Below the pieces are notes generated by a model that searched no databases, had not been told where the DNA came from, and saw nothing but the letters and a program-made list of their open reading frames with translations. From Bacillus benzoevorans (GTDB lineage Bacteria; Bacillota; Bacilli; Bacillales; Cytobacillaceae): DNA of 64,000 bases. Below are positions 24,374 to 33,153 of the stretch, piece after piece; positions within the stretch are counted from its first letter, which is position 1, and each line of letters opens with the position of its first letter. The stretch covers positions 186,001 to 250,000 of the forward strand of contig NZ_JACHGK010000002.1 in NCBI RefSeq assembly GCF_014207535.1. The letters run 5' to 3'. The translations under genes were made by a program, and so were the position numbers.

Positions 24374-25281
24374 TTAACTTCCTCCTTTGCTCCAAGGAAA
24401 TGTTGGGCGTAAACCTCGCCAACTCTGTATGCTGAAGCAGTCATAATATCTAAATTCCCGGCATAAGTCGGGAAGAAATCCCCTGCTCCTTCTACTTCAT
24501 TCATAATGACAACAGTTGGTAAATGACCCCAAGGCGTATCGCGATAATCAATCAAAGGGGCACACTTTAAGCGGTAGCCCGGTACATAGCTTGAAATTTC
24601 AGCGACAATCGATTCAACTGACTTCTTTACGGCTTCTTCATCAAACACTTCTTTAATCACTGCATACACGGTATTCCCCATATTCACCGGTGGTTGTGCC
24701 GGATTGAAAACAGGTATCGCCCGAGAGATTTTCGCCCCGCCTATAATGTGCAGCGCATTGGCGGTTGTCTGCGTAAATTCATCGACATTATGTCTAGTTC
24801 CTGGTCCAATGGAAAGGCTTGCGGCAGTCGTAATGACCTCCGCATAATGAACAGGTACAACGCGATTCACTGCGTAGACAAGCGGTGTCGTTGCCTGCCC
24901 GCCACAGGAAATCATATTGACATTCATCGCATCAAGATGCTCACGTAAATTCACCGTTGGGACAACAAATGGTCCCACTGCTGCGGGAGTCAAGTCTATG
25001 GCCAATTTCCCCGCTTCTCTTAAAGCAGGGGCACATTGCATATGAGCTTTAGCGCTTGTAGCATCAAAGACGATTTTAATCTCAGGATCAGCTAAAATCG
25101 CTGCAACCCCCTCATAGCTGGCATGTATCCCAAGTTCCCGCGCCCGAGCAAGTCCTTCAGACTGCGGATCAATGCCCGTCATTAATGCCAGTTCCATTGC
25201 GCCATCATTTTTTAACATCTTATACATTAAATCAGTTCCAATATTTCCCGAGCCAAGGATCGCCGCCTTTACTTTGACCAT
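24370..25281 (-). CDS. mhpF: Acetaldehyde dehydrogenase, acylating
   Basis: Encodes 303 residues. Rossmann motif GSGNIGTD near residue 10, the catalytic cysteine in MISCGGQATTP and FNPAQPPVNMGNTVYA are typical of MhpF/DmpF. It converts acetaldehyde, NAD and CoA to acetyl-CoA, finishing the meta pathway. The ATG at 25281 lies 7 bp after GAGGTG; a GTG at 25288-25290 overlaps that site. First gene of the operon, divergent from the IclR regulator. Confidence 0.93.
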   Translation of the reverse strand: MVKVKAAILGSGNIGTDLMYKMLKNDGAMELALMTGIDPQSEGLARARELGIHASYEGVAAILADPEIKIVFDATSAKAHMQCAPALREAGKLAIDLTPAAVGPFVVPTVNLREHLDAMNVNMISCGGQATTPLVYAVNRVVPVHYAEVITTAASLSIGPGTRHNVDEFTQTTANALHIIGGAKISRAIPVFNPAQPPVNMGNTVYAVIKEVFDEEAVKKSVESIVAEISSYVPGYRLKCAPLIDYRDTPWGHLPTVVIMNEVEGAGDFFPTYAGNLDIMTASAYRVGEVYAQHFLGAKEEVK

Positions 25282-25398
25282 TGTATTCACCTCTTTATTT
25301 ATTTTTACGGAATTTTCAATTAATTACAGCTGCAATATTTACTTCTTTTTCCGAACTAACTATAATTCTAGTATAGAAAAAATCTTTACTCTATTGAT

Positions 25399-25417
25399 TG
25401 TCCCGTTAGAAGGGACA
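25399..25417. promoter_or_regulatory. Candidate IclR operator
   Basis: TGTCCC and GGGACA are perfect inverted arms around 7 bp in the 188-bp divergent gap between mhpF and the IclR gene. Location and symmetry fit an autoregulatory and operon operator; not proven. Confidence 0.5.
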
Positions 25418-25469
25418 CTTTTGAATTATTTTTTGATTTTTATAAATTTTTAAAAAACGAGGAAATAAA

Positions 25470-26234
25470 ATGGAAAAGGAACAGGATCATCTGCTCTCGT
25501 CCGTGAAAAATACACTGAAAATTTTACGTTCCTTTAAAATGGATCAGCCGCAGAAAGGCGTAAGGGAACTGGCAGCAGAGCTTGGAATGGGAAAAAGCAG
25601 CGTACACAGAATTCTTGCTACCCTTGCCTCTGAAGGATTTGTGAGAAAAAATGAAGAAAGCAATAAATATGAACTCGGAGCATCTCTCTTGGAACTAAGC
25701 TCCATTGTCCTAAACAACATCGACCTGCATAATGAAGCCTACCCATTTATTAAAAAGCTGGCTGAAAAATGCAATGAAACCGCTCATCTTGCGGTGCTGG
25801 AAAACCTTGAAGTGATGTATTTATGTAAAGTAGAAGCGGAACAATCCGAAAAAATCTCCTCTTATTCCGGCCTCCACAACCACCCGCATTGTACAAGTTC
25901 AGGGAAACTGCTGCTGGCCTACAGTGATACAACCGTGATGGAAGCGATTCTTGAAAGGGGGCTGCGTAAATTCACACCGAACACCATAACCGATCCAGTG
26001 CAGTTTCGCAAAGAATTAGCAGGGATTTATGAAAGAAAATATGCGGTCAGCCATGATGAATTAACTGTAGGGATTTCCTCGGTTTCCGCCCCCATCAAGG
26101 ACTACACAGGCAAGGTCATTGCTGCAATTAATTTTGTCGGTCCAAGCCAGCGTTTTACAAGTCAGCGGGTGCAGTATTTAGCAAATGAACTTCTGCTGAC
26201 GGGAAAAATTATTTCTGAAAGACTGGGATACTAA
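25470..26234 (+). CDS. IclR family transcriptional regulator
   Basis: A 254-residue regulator: N-terminal winged helix (LKILRSFKMDQPQKGVRELAAEL, then GKSSVHRILATL near 50-61) and a C-terminal ligand-sensing domain with ISSYSGLHNHPHCTSSGK and GISSVSAPIKD. IclR proteins commonly control aromatic catabolism by binding pathway intermediates. Divergent placement makes it the likely regulator of the mhpF-dmpI operon. GAGGAAATAAA precedes the ATG. Confidence 0.88.
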   Translation: MEKEQDHLLSSVKNTLKILRSFKMDQPQKGVRELAAELGMGKSSVHRILATLASEGFVRKNEESNKYELGASLLELSSIVLNNIDLHNEAYPFIKKLAEKCNETAHLAVLENLEVMYLCKVEAEQSEKISSYSGLHNHPHCTSSGKLLLAYSDTTVMEAILERGLRKFTPNTITDPVQFRKELAGIYERKYAVSHDELTVGISSVSAPIKDYTGKVIAAINFVGPSQRFTSQRVQYLANELLLTGKIISERLGY

Positions 26235-26252
26235 TCATGTGCTAGGTAAAAA

Positions 26253-26298
26253 GGGACGGTCTTCTTAATATAAAGAAAACCGTCCCGCATTTTTTATT
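26253..26298. terminator. Bidirectional terminator between iclR and dinB-like gene
   Basis: GGGACGGT (26253-26260) pairs with ACCGTCCC (26279-26286), extended by TCTT/AAGA, with A- and T-runs at either side. Confidence 0.85.
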
Positions 26299-26776
26299 CC
26301 ACTGTTCTTAAATAGACAATATAATCGGTCGAAGTGCCCTGATAACCGCATTCGCGAATCATGGAGGCAATATTTCCTCTGTGATAGGATCCGTGATTCA
26401 CAAGATGGTAGATAATATCTTGAAACCGGTACTGCATAACAGCTCCTGTATTCGTCCGATATTCAATGACATCTATTTTATCAAAATAGTCCTCAACTGC
26501 CTTTACCAGAACTTGATGCAGTTCAAGGATACATCGTTGTGCCTCTGCGATATCTGCAAATGCGGCAGTATTTTCATCCACAACGATATCCGGAATACAT
26601 CTTTTAATCCAGATTCTTTGTCCGCGAAAAATATGATAGAAGGTTTCCGCCAATGTTGGAAAAACACTATTCATTTCCTTGCAAAAAATTTCTTCCTGCA
26701 GGCTCTTAATATGATCCAGTAATTTTTTGTTCGCCCAATAATCATATTGTAGGATTTGCATCAATTGCTGTTTCAA
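26294..26776 (-). CDS. DinB-fold protein (putative metal-dependent hydrolase or transferase)
   Basis: Encodes 160 residues of the DinB four-helix fold: LQYDYWANKKLLDHI at the start, a first histidine in ETFYHIFRGQRIW and the pair HLVNHGSYHRGNI. These histidines form the usual metal site. Function is unknown; relatives include bacillithiol-dependent transferases. Starts at TTG (26776) behind AGGAGAG. A second DinB-fold gene lies at 55766-56278. Confidence 0.82.
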   Translation of the reverse strand: MKQQLMQILQYDYWANKKLLDHIKSLQEEIFCKEMNSVFPTLAETFYHIFRGQRIWIKRCIPDIVVDENTAAFADIAEAQRCILELHQVLVKAVEDYFDKIDVIEYRTNTGAVMQYRFQDIIYHLVNHGSYHRGNIASMIRECGYQGTSTDYIVYLRTVE

Positions 26777-26960
26777 AATAAATCTCTCCTGTCCCCTTGT
26801 TTGTTTTCTTATTCTATCACATTAACAGTTGCTGTTTAAAACATGACTCCATTCAATTACGCTTTCATTCATATCTATTCCTTGTTTAATGAACTCTGTA
26901 TAATATGAAGATGTATGTCAAAACTGCATTGTATCCGGTGCAAAAAAGGAGCAGCTTATT

Positions 26961-27620
26961 ATGATAAAATTACTAATTCTATTATTTGAAGAAAACAGGA
27001 ATGCAGAAAATGCACTTCCGATGCAAAAGTATATGAAGAATAACTTTCCTTTTCTTGGAATTAAAACACCGCGAAGACGAGAATTAATGAGGGAGTTTTA
27101 TCAACAAAGCGGAATACTCAAACAAGATTTTCAGGAAGAATTCGTTGATAAGCTTTGGGAGCTCGAGGAAAGAGAGTATCAGTACGCTGCTTTAGATTAT
27201 ATGGAAAGGTCACTGAAAAAATTAGACAAGAGTCATCTTCCTTTCTGCGAGAGGCTGATTATGACGAAATCGTGGTGGGATACGGTTGATGCTTTGGCGC
27301 CGAAGCCCGTAGGAACAATTGCAGCCAAATTTCCGGAGGTGATTCCAGAAACGATTGACGGCTGGGCAAAAGGAGATCACCTTTGGCTGACAAGAGCGGC
27401 CATTCTGTTTCAATTGAAATATAAGGAGAAAACGGATGAAGAACTGCTTTACCGCTATATCCTGCAAAACAATAAGAGCAGTGAATTTTTCATTCAAAAA
27501 GCCATCGGCTGGATCCTGCGCGAATATTCGAAGACAAACCATGACTCTGTGAAAAGATTTATCGAAGCCCATGACCTGCCAAAATTAAGTGTCAGAGAAG
27601 GAAGCAAATATTTACAATAA
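26961..27620 (+). CDS. alkD: AlkD-like DNA alkylation repair glycosylase
   Basis: Encodes 219 residues, a HEAT-like repeat protein. FLGIKTPRRRELMREF, MTKSWWDTVD (the catalytic aspartate region), WLTRAAILFQLKY and FFIQKAIGWILREYSK are strong AlkD markers. It removes alkylated bases such as 3- and 7-alkylpurines. AAGGAGC precedes the ATG. Monocistronic, ending in a bidirectional terminator. Confidence 0.9.
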   Translation: MIKLLILLFEENRNAENALPMQKYMKNNFPFLGIKTPRRRELMREFYQQSGILKQDFQEEFVDKLWELEEREYQYAALDYMERSLKKLDKSHLPFCERLIMTKSWWDTVDALAPKPVGTIAAKFPEVIPETIDGWAKGDHLWLTRAAILFQLKYKEKTDEELLYRYILQNNKSSEFFIQKAIGWILREYSKTNHDSVKRFIEAHDLPKLSVREGSKYLQ

Positions 27621-27646
27621 GGGACTGAATGCTAAGTCCCTTATTG
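27615..27646. terminator. Bidirectional terminator, perfect 12-bp stem
   Basis: CAATAAGGGACT (27615-27626) pairs perfectly with AGTCCCTTATTG (27635-27646). It overlaps the stop codons of both convergent genes. Confidence 0.85.
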
Positions 27647-28027
27647 TATTCTTGAATCTAACTCTTCCTTCAAGACTCGGGCATGATTATATACGGGATC
27701 CTTTGCTCCATATAACAAGGTGACAGTCTCCTCCCTTGCCAGCTGGCAAATCTCATCAAGCTTTTGTGATTTTTGTTTATCACTGTGCAATTCTTCAAGA
27801 TACCGCACACGAAACTCTGGAAAAAGCTCCGGCTTATGGCCGAACCATTTTCTCAGTTCGCTGCTTGGTGCAATTTCCTTTTCCCAACTAGTTAATCTTG
27901 CGTCTTCTTTTCGGATTCCTCTTGGCCACAGCCGGTCAATGAGGATCCGCTGTCCATCCAATTCATCATAGGGTTCATAAATTCTCTTCAAAAAAATGTC
28001 CGGCACTTTATCACCTTTCTCTATCAA
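27641..28027 (-). CDS. DUF488 family protein
   Basis: A 128-residue YeaO-like DUF488 protein: LKRIYEPYDELDGQRILIDRLWPRG, then WEKEIAPSSELRKWFGH and TLLYGAKDPVYNHA near the C-terminus. The family is conserved but of unknown function. The start is uncertain: TTG at 28027 or GTG at 28006, the latter with AAAGGTG upstream. Confidence 0.8.
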   Translation of the reverse strand: MIEKGDKVPDIFLKRIYEPYDELDGQRILIDRLWPRGIRKEDARLTSWEKEIAPSSELRKWFGHKPELFPEFRVRYLEELHSDKQKSQKLDEICQLAREETVTLLYGAKDPVYNHARVLKEELDSRIQ

Positions 28028-28065
28028 CTTGATCTCACCTTTTATTGTATCATTATATTCTGTCC

Positions 28066-28104
28066 CTCAAACAAAACAGAGAGGCATGGAACTTTCTCCA
28101 TGCC
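28066..28104 (-). terminator. Terminator of the leucine catabolism operon
   Basis: GGCATGGA (28083-28090) pairs with TCCATGCC (28097-28104); on the minus strand the stem is followed by a T-rich TCTCTGTTTTGTTTG run. Confidence 0.75.
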
Positions 28105-28111
28105 CCCACCG

Positions 28112-28762
28112 TTATTTTGTTAAAAGTTCATGAATCACTTGAAAAGAAGCCTCCGTTTGCTGCCTGACTTCTTCCACCGTTACCCCTTCTTGAGTTTCGA
28201 CCAACACCATGCCATCCGGGGTAAAATCAAATACGGCCAAATCGGTAATGAGGCGATGCACGACCTGTTTCCCAGTCAAAGGAAGAGTGCACTCCTTTTT
28301 TACTTTGGACTCACCCTTTTTATTGACATGCTCCATGATGACGACAACGCGTTTCGCCCCATTGACTAAGTCCATCGCACCGCCCATCCCCTTGACCATT
28401 TTGCCGGGAATCATCCAATTCGCAAGGTCTCCCCGTTCAGATACCTCCATACCTCCTAATATCGCCAAGTCGATGTGCCCACCGCGAATCATGGCAAAGG
28501 ATTCAGCACTGTCAAAAAATGATGCGCCTTCTATCGCCGTGACGGTTTCTTTCCCTGCGTTGATTAGATCCGGATCTTCCTTACCTGCTTCCGGGTAGGG
28601 TCCGATCCCTAATAGTCCATTTTCCGATTGCAGCAGTACGTTGAAATCTGCCGGAATTTCATTGGCGATCAATGTCGGGATTCCAATTCCTAAATTCACA
28701 TTCATCCCATCTTGTATCTCCTGAACAGCACGCTTAACAATTCTAGTTCGGGCATTACTCAT
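28112..28762 (-). CDS. scoB: 3-oxoacid CoA-transferase subunit B
   Basis: Encodes 216 residues. The catalytic glutamate lies in SENGLLGIGPYP (Glu47), and GGHIDLAILGGMEVSERGDLANW is typical of the subunit. Moves CoA from succinyl-CoA to acetoacetate. The ATG at 28762 is 7 bp after AGGAG; the 28780 ATG lies inside it. Last gene of the operon: it activates the acetoacetate released by HMG-CoA lyase. Confidence 0.93.
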   Translation of the reverse strand: MSNARTRIVKRAVQEIQDGMNVNLGIGIPTLIANEIPADFNVLLQSENGLLGIGPYPEAGKEDPDLINAGKETVTAIEGASFFDSAESFAMIRGGHIDLAILGGMEVSERGDLANWMIPGKMVKGMGGAMDLVNGAKRVVVIMEHVNKKGESKVKKECTLPLTGKQVVHRLITDLAVFDFTPDGMVLVETQEGVTVEEVRQQTEASFQVIHELLTK

Positions 28763-28791
28763 TTCACATCTCCTCCCCACATCTATTTACA

Positions 28792-29493
28792 TTAGACATG
28801 CACAACAGTTCGTTTTTCGATTCTTTTCTCATATCCTTCGCCTAAAAGCAGTCTTTGCACATAGATGCTGGGTGTATGGATTTCATCCGGATCCAGCCCT
28901 TCTTTTTCCGTTATTTCTTCTACTTCTGCAATGGTAACCTTAGCGGCCGTTGCTGCTAGAGGATTAAAATTACGGGCTGTTTTACGGTAAACCAGATTGC
29001 CAAGAGGGTCGGCTTTCCAGGCTTTAACCAAAGCGAAATCGCCGATGATTCCTTTTTCTAAAATATAGGTTTTTCCTTCAAACACCTTATGCTCTTTGCC
29101 TTCCGCAATGGCTGTACCAACGCCTGTAGCCGTATAGAAGCCGGGGATTCCGGCTCCGCCCGCCCGGATCCGCTCTGCAAGTGTTCCCTGTGGCACGAGT
29201 TCAACTTCCAGCTCCCCGCTTAAATATTGCTGTTCAAAAATTTTATTTTCGCCAACATACGAAGAAATCATTTTCTTAATTTGCTTGTTTGCGAGTAATA
29301 TCCCTAGTCCCCAATCATCGACACCGCAGTTATTGCTGACAATCGTTAAATCTTTCGTCCCTTGTTCTGCGAGAGCCATAATCGCCTTTTCGGGAATTCC
29401 GCATAAACCAAATCCTCCAACAATAATGACGGCCCCATCATGGATATCTTCAATCGCTTCTATAAATGAATCTATTATTTTTCCCTTATTCAC
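28792..29493 (-). CDS. scoA: 3-oxoacid CoA-transferase subunit A
   Basis: Encodes 233 residues if begun at GTG 29493, which follows AAGGGG by 8 bp and avoids overlap with the upstream gene. GGFGLCGIPEKAI, SNNCGVDDWGLG and GAGIPGFYTATGVGT are hallmark stretches of SCOT alpha subunits. It pairs with ScoB. Confidence 0.92.
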   Translation of the reverse strand: MNKGKIIDSFIEAIEDIHDGAVIIVGGFGLCGIPEKAIMALAEQGTKDLTIVSNNCGVDDWGLGILLANKQIKKMISSYVGENKIFEQQYLSGELEVELVPQGTLAERIRAGGAGIPGFYTATGVGTAIAEGKEHKVFEGKTYILEKGIIGDFALVKAWKADPLGNLVYRKTARNFNPLAATAAKVTIAEVEEITEKEGLDPDEIHTPSIYVQRLLLGEGYEKRIEKRTVVHV

Positions 29494-29530
29494 AAAATGA
29501 GCCCCTTTCGTTTCAATGTAAGAACAAAAC

Positions 29531-31075
29531 TTATACAGGATATACCGGATGCTTTCTTTCTGAGAATCGCAGTTCCTTTGATGAATAAGCTTCAAAACGC
29601 TTGATTAATTCCTGCCTTAGTGAGTTTGCCGGAATAATGCCATCAATGATCATTTCTGAGGCCAGGCGGTAGATATCGATATCTTGGCGGTATTCTTCAC
29701 GCTTTTGCGCTACAAAGGCGGCCTTTTCCTCTTCCGGAAGCTGAGCAATTTTATTAGAGAAAACGGCATTCACAGCGGCCTCCGGTCCCATAACGGCTAT
29801 TTGTGCTGTCGGCAGTGCCAGACAGCAATCAGGTTCAAATGCCGGACCAGCCATCGCATACAGACCAGCCCCATAGGCTTTGCGGACAATGACAGAAATT
29901 TTCGGGACAGTTGCCTCAGATATAGCTGAGACCATCTTTGCCCCGTGACGAATAATACCTGCCCGCTCCACCTTCGTTCCAATCATAAATCCCGGCACAT
30001 CGACGAGAAACAGTAATGGAATATTGAAGGCGTCACAAAGATTTACGAACTTCGCCGCCTTATCCGCCGTATCATGGAACAATACACCGCCCTTTACCCG
30101 CGGCTGGTTGGCAACGATTCCGACAACCTTCCCGTTCATCCGCGCTAAGCCGGTAATGAGTTCAGCAGCGAACAGCTTTTTTATTTCAAAAAAGCTTTCT
30201 TCATCAATAATACGTTGAATAAAATCATGCATATTGAATGGGGCATTCTGATTGACAGGCACAATTTCCTCTAATGTTTTTTCAAAGGCTTTTGCCGCAG
30301 CCGGCTGCTGTTCAGAAGGCTTCATTGAAAAATTGGCCGGAAAATAGGAAAGATAATTTCGCGCCAGGGTAATCGCCTCTTCATCATTTTTTGCCAGCAC
30401 ATCCCCGCAGCCGGAAACGGAACAATGCATCCGGGCCCCGCCCATTTCCTCCAAAGTCACTTTTTCCCCGATGACCATTTCCGCCATGCGCGGTGATCCA
30501 AGATACATTGAGGCATTCCCGTCCACCATAATAACAATGTCGCAGAAGGCAGGGATATACGCACCGCCTGCTGCCGAAGGACCGAAAAGGAGACAAATCT
30601 GCGGCACCTTACCTGAAAGCTTTACCTGGTTATAAAAAATCCGCCCTGCTCCCCTGCGTCCGGGAAACATTTCGATCTGATCCGTAATCCTCGCCCCAGC
30701 AGAGTCGACTAAGTACAGCATCGGAACTTTTAGTTTTTCAGCCGTTTCTTGAATACGGAGGATCTTTTCTACTGTCCGCGCTCCCCAAGAACCGGCTTTC
30801 ACAGTTGAATCATTGGCCATCACACAAACAGTCTGACCGTTAATCTTTCCAATTGCCGTTATCACACCGTCAGCCGGGAGATCCTCATTGTTGCAATTGG
30901 CAAACAAAGCATCTTCTAATTCAAAACCAGGGTCAAACAATAACTTCAGCCGATCGCGGACAAATAATTTCCCTTTTTCTGCATTGCTTTCATGATATTT
31001 CACATCGCCGCCCTGTTTGATTTTCTCCACACGCTCCTGAAGCGTTTTTTCCAATGAATTCGATTTGACTGACAT
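29531..31075 (-). CDS. yngE: Acyl-CoA carboxylase carboxyltransferase (methylcrotonyl-CoA type, YngE)
   Basis: A 514-residue carboxyltransferase with both halves of the crotonase-like fold: GGARMHCSVSGCGD in the first and KISVIVRKAYGAGLYAMAG in the second. Together with the biotin carboxylase and carrier it carboxylates a branched acyl-CoA, most likely 3-methylcrotonyl-CoA by context. The ATG at 31075 follows GGGGGAG; twelve extra residues of the long frame have no ribosome binding site. Confidence 0.9.
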   Translation of the reverse strand: MSVKSNSLEKTLQERVEKIKQGGDVKYHESNAEKGKLFVRDRLKLLFDPGFELEDALFANCNNEDLPADGVITAIGKINGQTVCVMANDSTVKAGSWGARTVEKILRIQETAEKLKVPMLYLVDSAGARITDQIEMFPGRRGAGRIFYNQVKLSGKVPQICLLFGPSAAGGAYIPAFCDIVIMVDGNASMYLGSPRMAEMVIGEKVTLEEMGGARMHCSVSGCGDVLAKNDEEAITLARNYLSYFPANFSMKPSEQQPAAAKAFEKTLEEIVPVNQNAPFNMHDFIQRIIDEESFFEIKKLFAAELITGLARMNGKVVGIVANQPRVKGGVLFHDTADKAAKFVNLCDAFNIPLLFLVDVPGFMIGTKVERAGIIRHGAKMVSAISEATVPKISVIVRKAYGAGLYAMAGPAFEPDCCLALPTAQIAVMGPEAAVNAVFSNKIAQLPEEEKAAFVAQKREEYRQDIDIYRLASEMIIDGIIPANSLRQELIKRFEAYSSKELRFSERKHPVYPV

Positions 31076-31139
31076 CGCCGTCTCCCCCTTATTGTCATTT
31101 AAGAAGTCCATTTCATTTTTTATACGAAGTGAAGCGTAT

Positions 31140-33101
31140 TCATTGATTTTTTAAAGTTATTAAGTTTTTAATTTGTTCCACTACTGTTGGATCCTCCAGA
31201 CCAGTAATATCGCCTGATACGGTTCCTTTGATGACAATTTCTTTTAATAAGCGGCGCATGATTTTACCGCTGACCGTTTTTGGCAAGGCCTTTGTAAACA
31301 AGATATGCTGCGGTCTGGCGATTTGCCCAATGTTGTTGACGATACTTTGACTGATTTGCCTTTTCAGTTCATCCGTGCCTTCACAACCATCAGCTAATTT
31401 GGCAAAAACGATGGGTACCTCGCCTTTAATCGGATCAGGGATACCAAAAACAGCTGTTTCAGCTACACCTTTACACTCGAGAACGGCACTTTCCATTTCC
31501 ATCGTACTTAAACGATGACCGGCAACATTAAAGGCATCATCCGAGCGTCCGACAACCCAAAAGTATCCATCCTGGTCCTTAAAGGCAAGATCACTTGCAT
31601 AATAGCAGCCTTCAACTTGGCTGAAATACGCCTGATAGTAGCGTTCCGGTTCTCTCCACAGTGTCCGGCACAGCATTGGGAATGGGTCTCTGATAACCAA
31701 ATTCCCCAATACACCCGGCGGTACAGAATTTCCGTTTTCATCAACGATATCCATCTTAGCTCCTAAAAATTCCATGCCAACGGACCCCGGCTTCATCGGT
31801 GTCAGCCAGGCAGCACCGGCTAAAGGACATCCGGCTGTTTCAGTCTGTCCCCAGGTGTTATTCAAATAGATATTCTTCCTACCTAACTTTTCATACGTCC
31901 AATGCCATGTCTCCGGATCAAAAGGTTCTCCTACGAGGGAAATCACATCAAGGCAGCTTAAATCAAAAGCCTCCAGCTTTTTTTCCCCAAGGCTTTTAAG
32001 CATCCGCAATGCTGTTGGCGCCGTGAACAGTTTATTGATCCGGTATTTTTCTATAATTTGATAAAAACGGTCCGATTCCGGGTAATCTGGTGCCCCTTCA
32101 TAAACAACTGTTGTCACTCCATTTGCTAATGAGCCGACTACACCCCAAATATGCATCGTCAGCCAGCCAACATCTGCCGTGCACCAGAAAATATCATCAG
32201 GATGGTGATCCATATGATATTTTGCATAAATATGGTTTTGCACGACGAATGCCATCCCCGAATGAACGACACCTTTTGGCTTTCCAGTCGTCCCGCTTGT
32301 ATAGAAAACAATCCCAGGATCATTTGCTTCCAACCGCTCCGGTTCGCACGTGATCGGAACGGTTTTCCTGATTTCATGCCACCAATAATCTCTACCCGGT
32401 GCCATTTTCAGTTTCATGCCAAGACGCTTGACGATAATGACCCCTTTTACATATGACATCTCACCGACAACAGCATCTATTTTTTCCTTTAATGGAATCA
32501 CTTTTCCGCGGCGAAGGCTGGCATCGGCTGTGACAATCACTTTTGGTTCAAAATTAACGAGCCGGTCCTTTAGTGACTTTTCCGAAAAACCAGAGAAAAT
32601 GGTATTATAAACAGCTCCAATGCGGAAGCAGGCCAGGATTGCGATAAAAGCTTCAGCCAAATTTGGCAGGAAGATGGCTACAGCATCCCCTTTTCCGACA
32701 CCGAATGACTTTAGAACATTGGCAAAACGGTTGACTTCAGCTAAGAGCATGGAATAGGTGTACATTTGCGAATCCCCGTTTTCTCCTTCCCAGATCAGAG
32801 CCGTTCGGTTTGCAGCACCATTCTCAATATGCCTGTCGAGGAGGTTGTAGCAGGGGTTGCTGATCCCTCCCTTAAAAAAACTAAAACCAGGCAGCTGCCC
32901 TGTCATCGTTTCCTGCCAAGGCTCGTACCACATTAATTCCTTTGCCGCTTTATCCCAAAAGCCGGCTGGATCTTCCTTTGATTGCAAAAGAAGTTCCTCA
33001 AAGACAGCACTGCTTCCTAATGAAGTTGCCCGCTGCTTTTCCCCACTTGGATAGTACTTCTTACTATTTATGACAGCTTGTCCCATTCCGGTTCCATCCA
33101 T
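31140..33101 (-). CDS. AMP-forming acyl-CoA synthetase (acetyl-/acetoacetyl-CoA synthetase-like)
   Basis: Encodes 653 residues of the ANL superfamily. P-loop-like YTSGTTGKPKGVVH, the NNTWGQTETAG motif, GRSDDAFNVAGHRLST hinge and the C-terminal catalytic lysine in SGKIMRRLL are visible. The long N-terminal ACS-type domain distinguishes it from the 549-residue YngI at this place in B. subtilis. It may activate acetoacetate, acetate, propionate or isovalerate. The ATG at 33101 follows GGAGG by 9 bp. Confidence 0.88.
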   Translation of the reverse strand: MDGTGMGQAVINSKKYYPSGEKQRATSLGSSAVFEELLLQSKEDPAGFWDKAAKELMWYEPWQETMTGQLPGFSFFKGGISNPCYNLLDRHIENGAANRTALIWEGENGDSQMYTYSMLLAEVNRFANVLKSFGVGKGDAVAIFLPNLAEAFIAILACFRIGAVYNTIFSGFSEKSLKDRLVNFEPKVIVTADASLRRGKVIPLKEKIDAVVGEMSYVKGVIIVKRLGMKLKMAPGRDYWWHEIRKTVPITCEPERLEANDPGIVFYTSGTTGKPKGVVHSGMAFVVQNHIYAKYHMDHHPDDIFWCTADVGWLTMHIWGVVGSLANGVTTVVYEGAPDYPESDRFYQIIEKYRINKLFTAPTALRMLKSLGEKKLEAFDLSCLDVISLVGEPFDPETWHWTYEKLGRKNIYLNNTWGQTETAGCPLAGAAWLTPMKPGSVGMEFLGAKMDIVDENGNSVPPGVLGNLVIRDPFPMLCRTLWREPERYYQAYFSQVEGCYYASDLAFKDQDGYFWVVGRSDDAFNVAGHRLSTMEMESAVLECKGVAETAVFGIPDPIKGEVPIVFAKLADGCEGTDELKRQISQSIVNNIGQIARPQHILFTKALPKTVSGKIMRRLLKEIVIKGTVSGDITGLEDPTVVEQIKNLITLKNQ

Positions 33102-33153
33102 TTGATACAGCCTCCAATTCAAACCCGTTTTTGTTATGAATCTATCAATCTAA

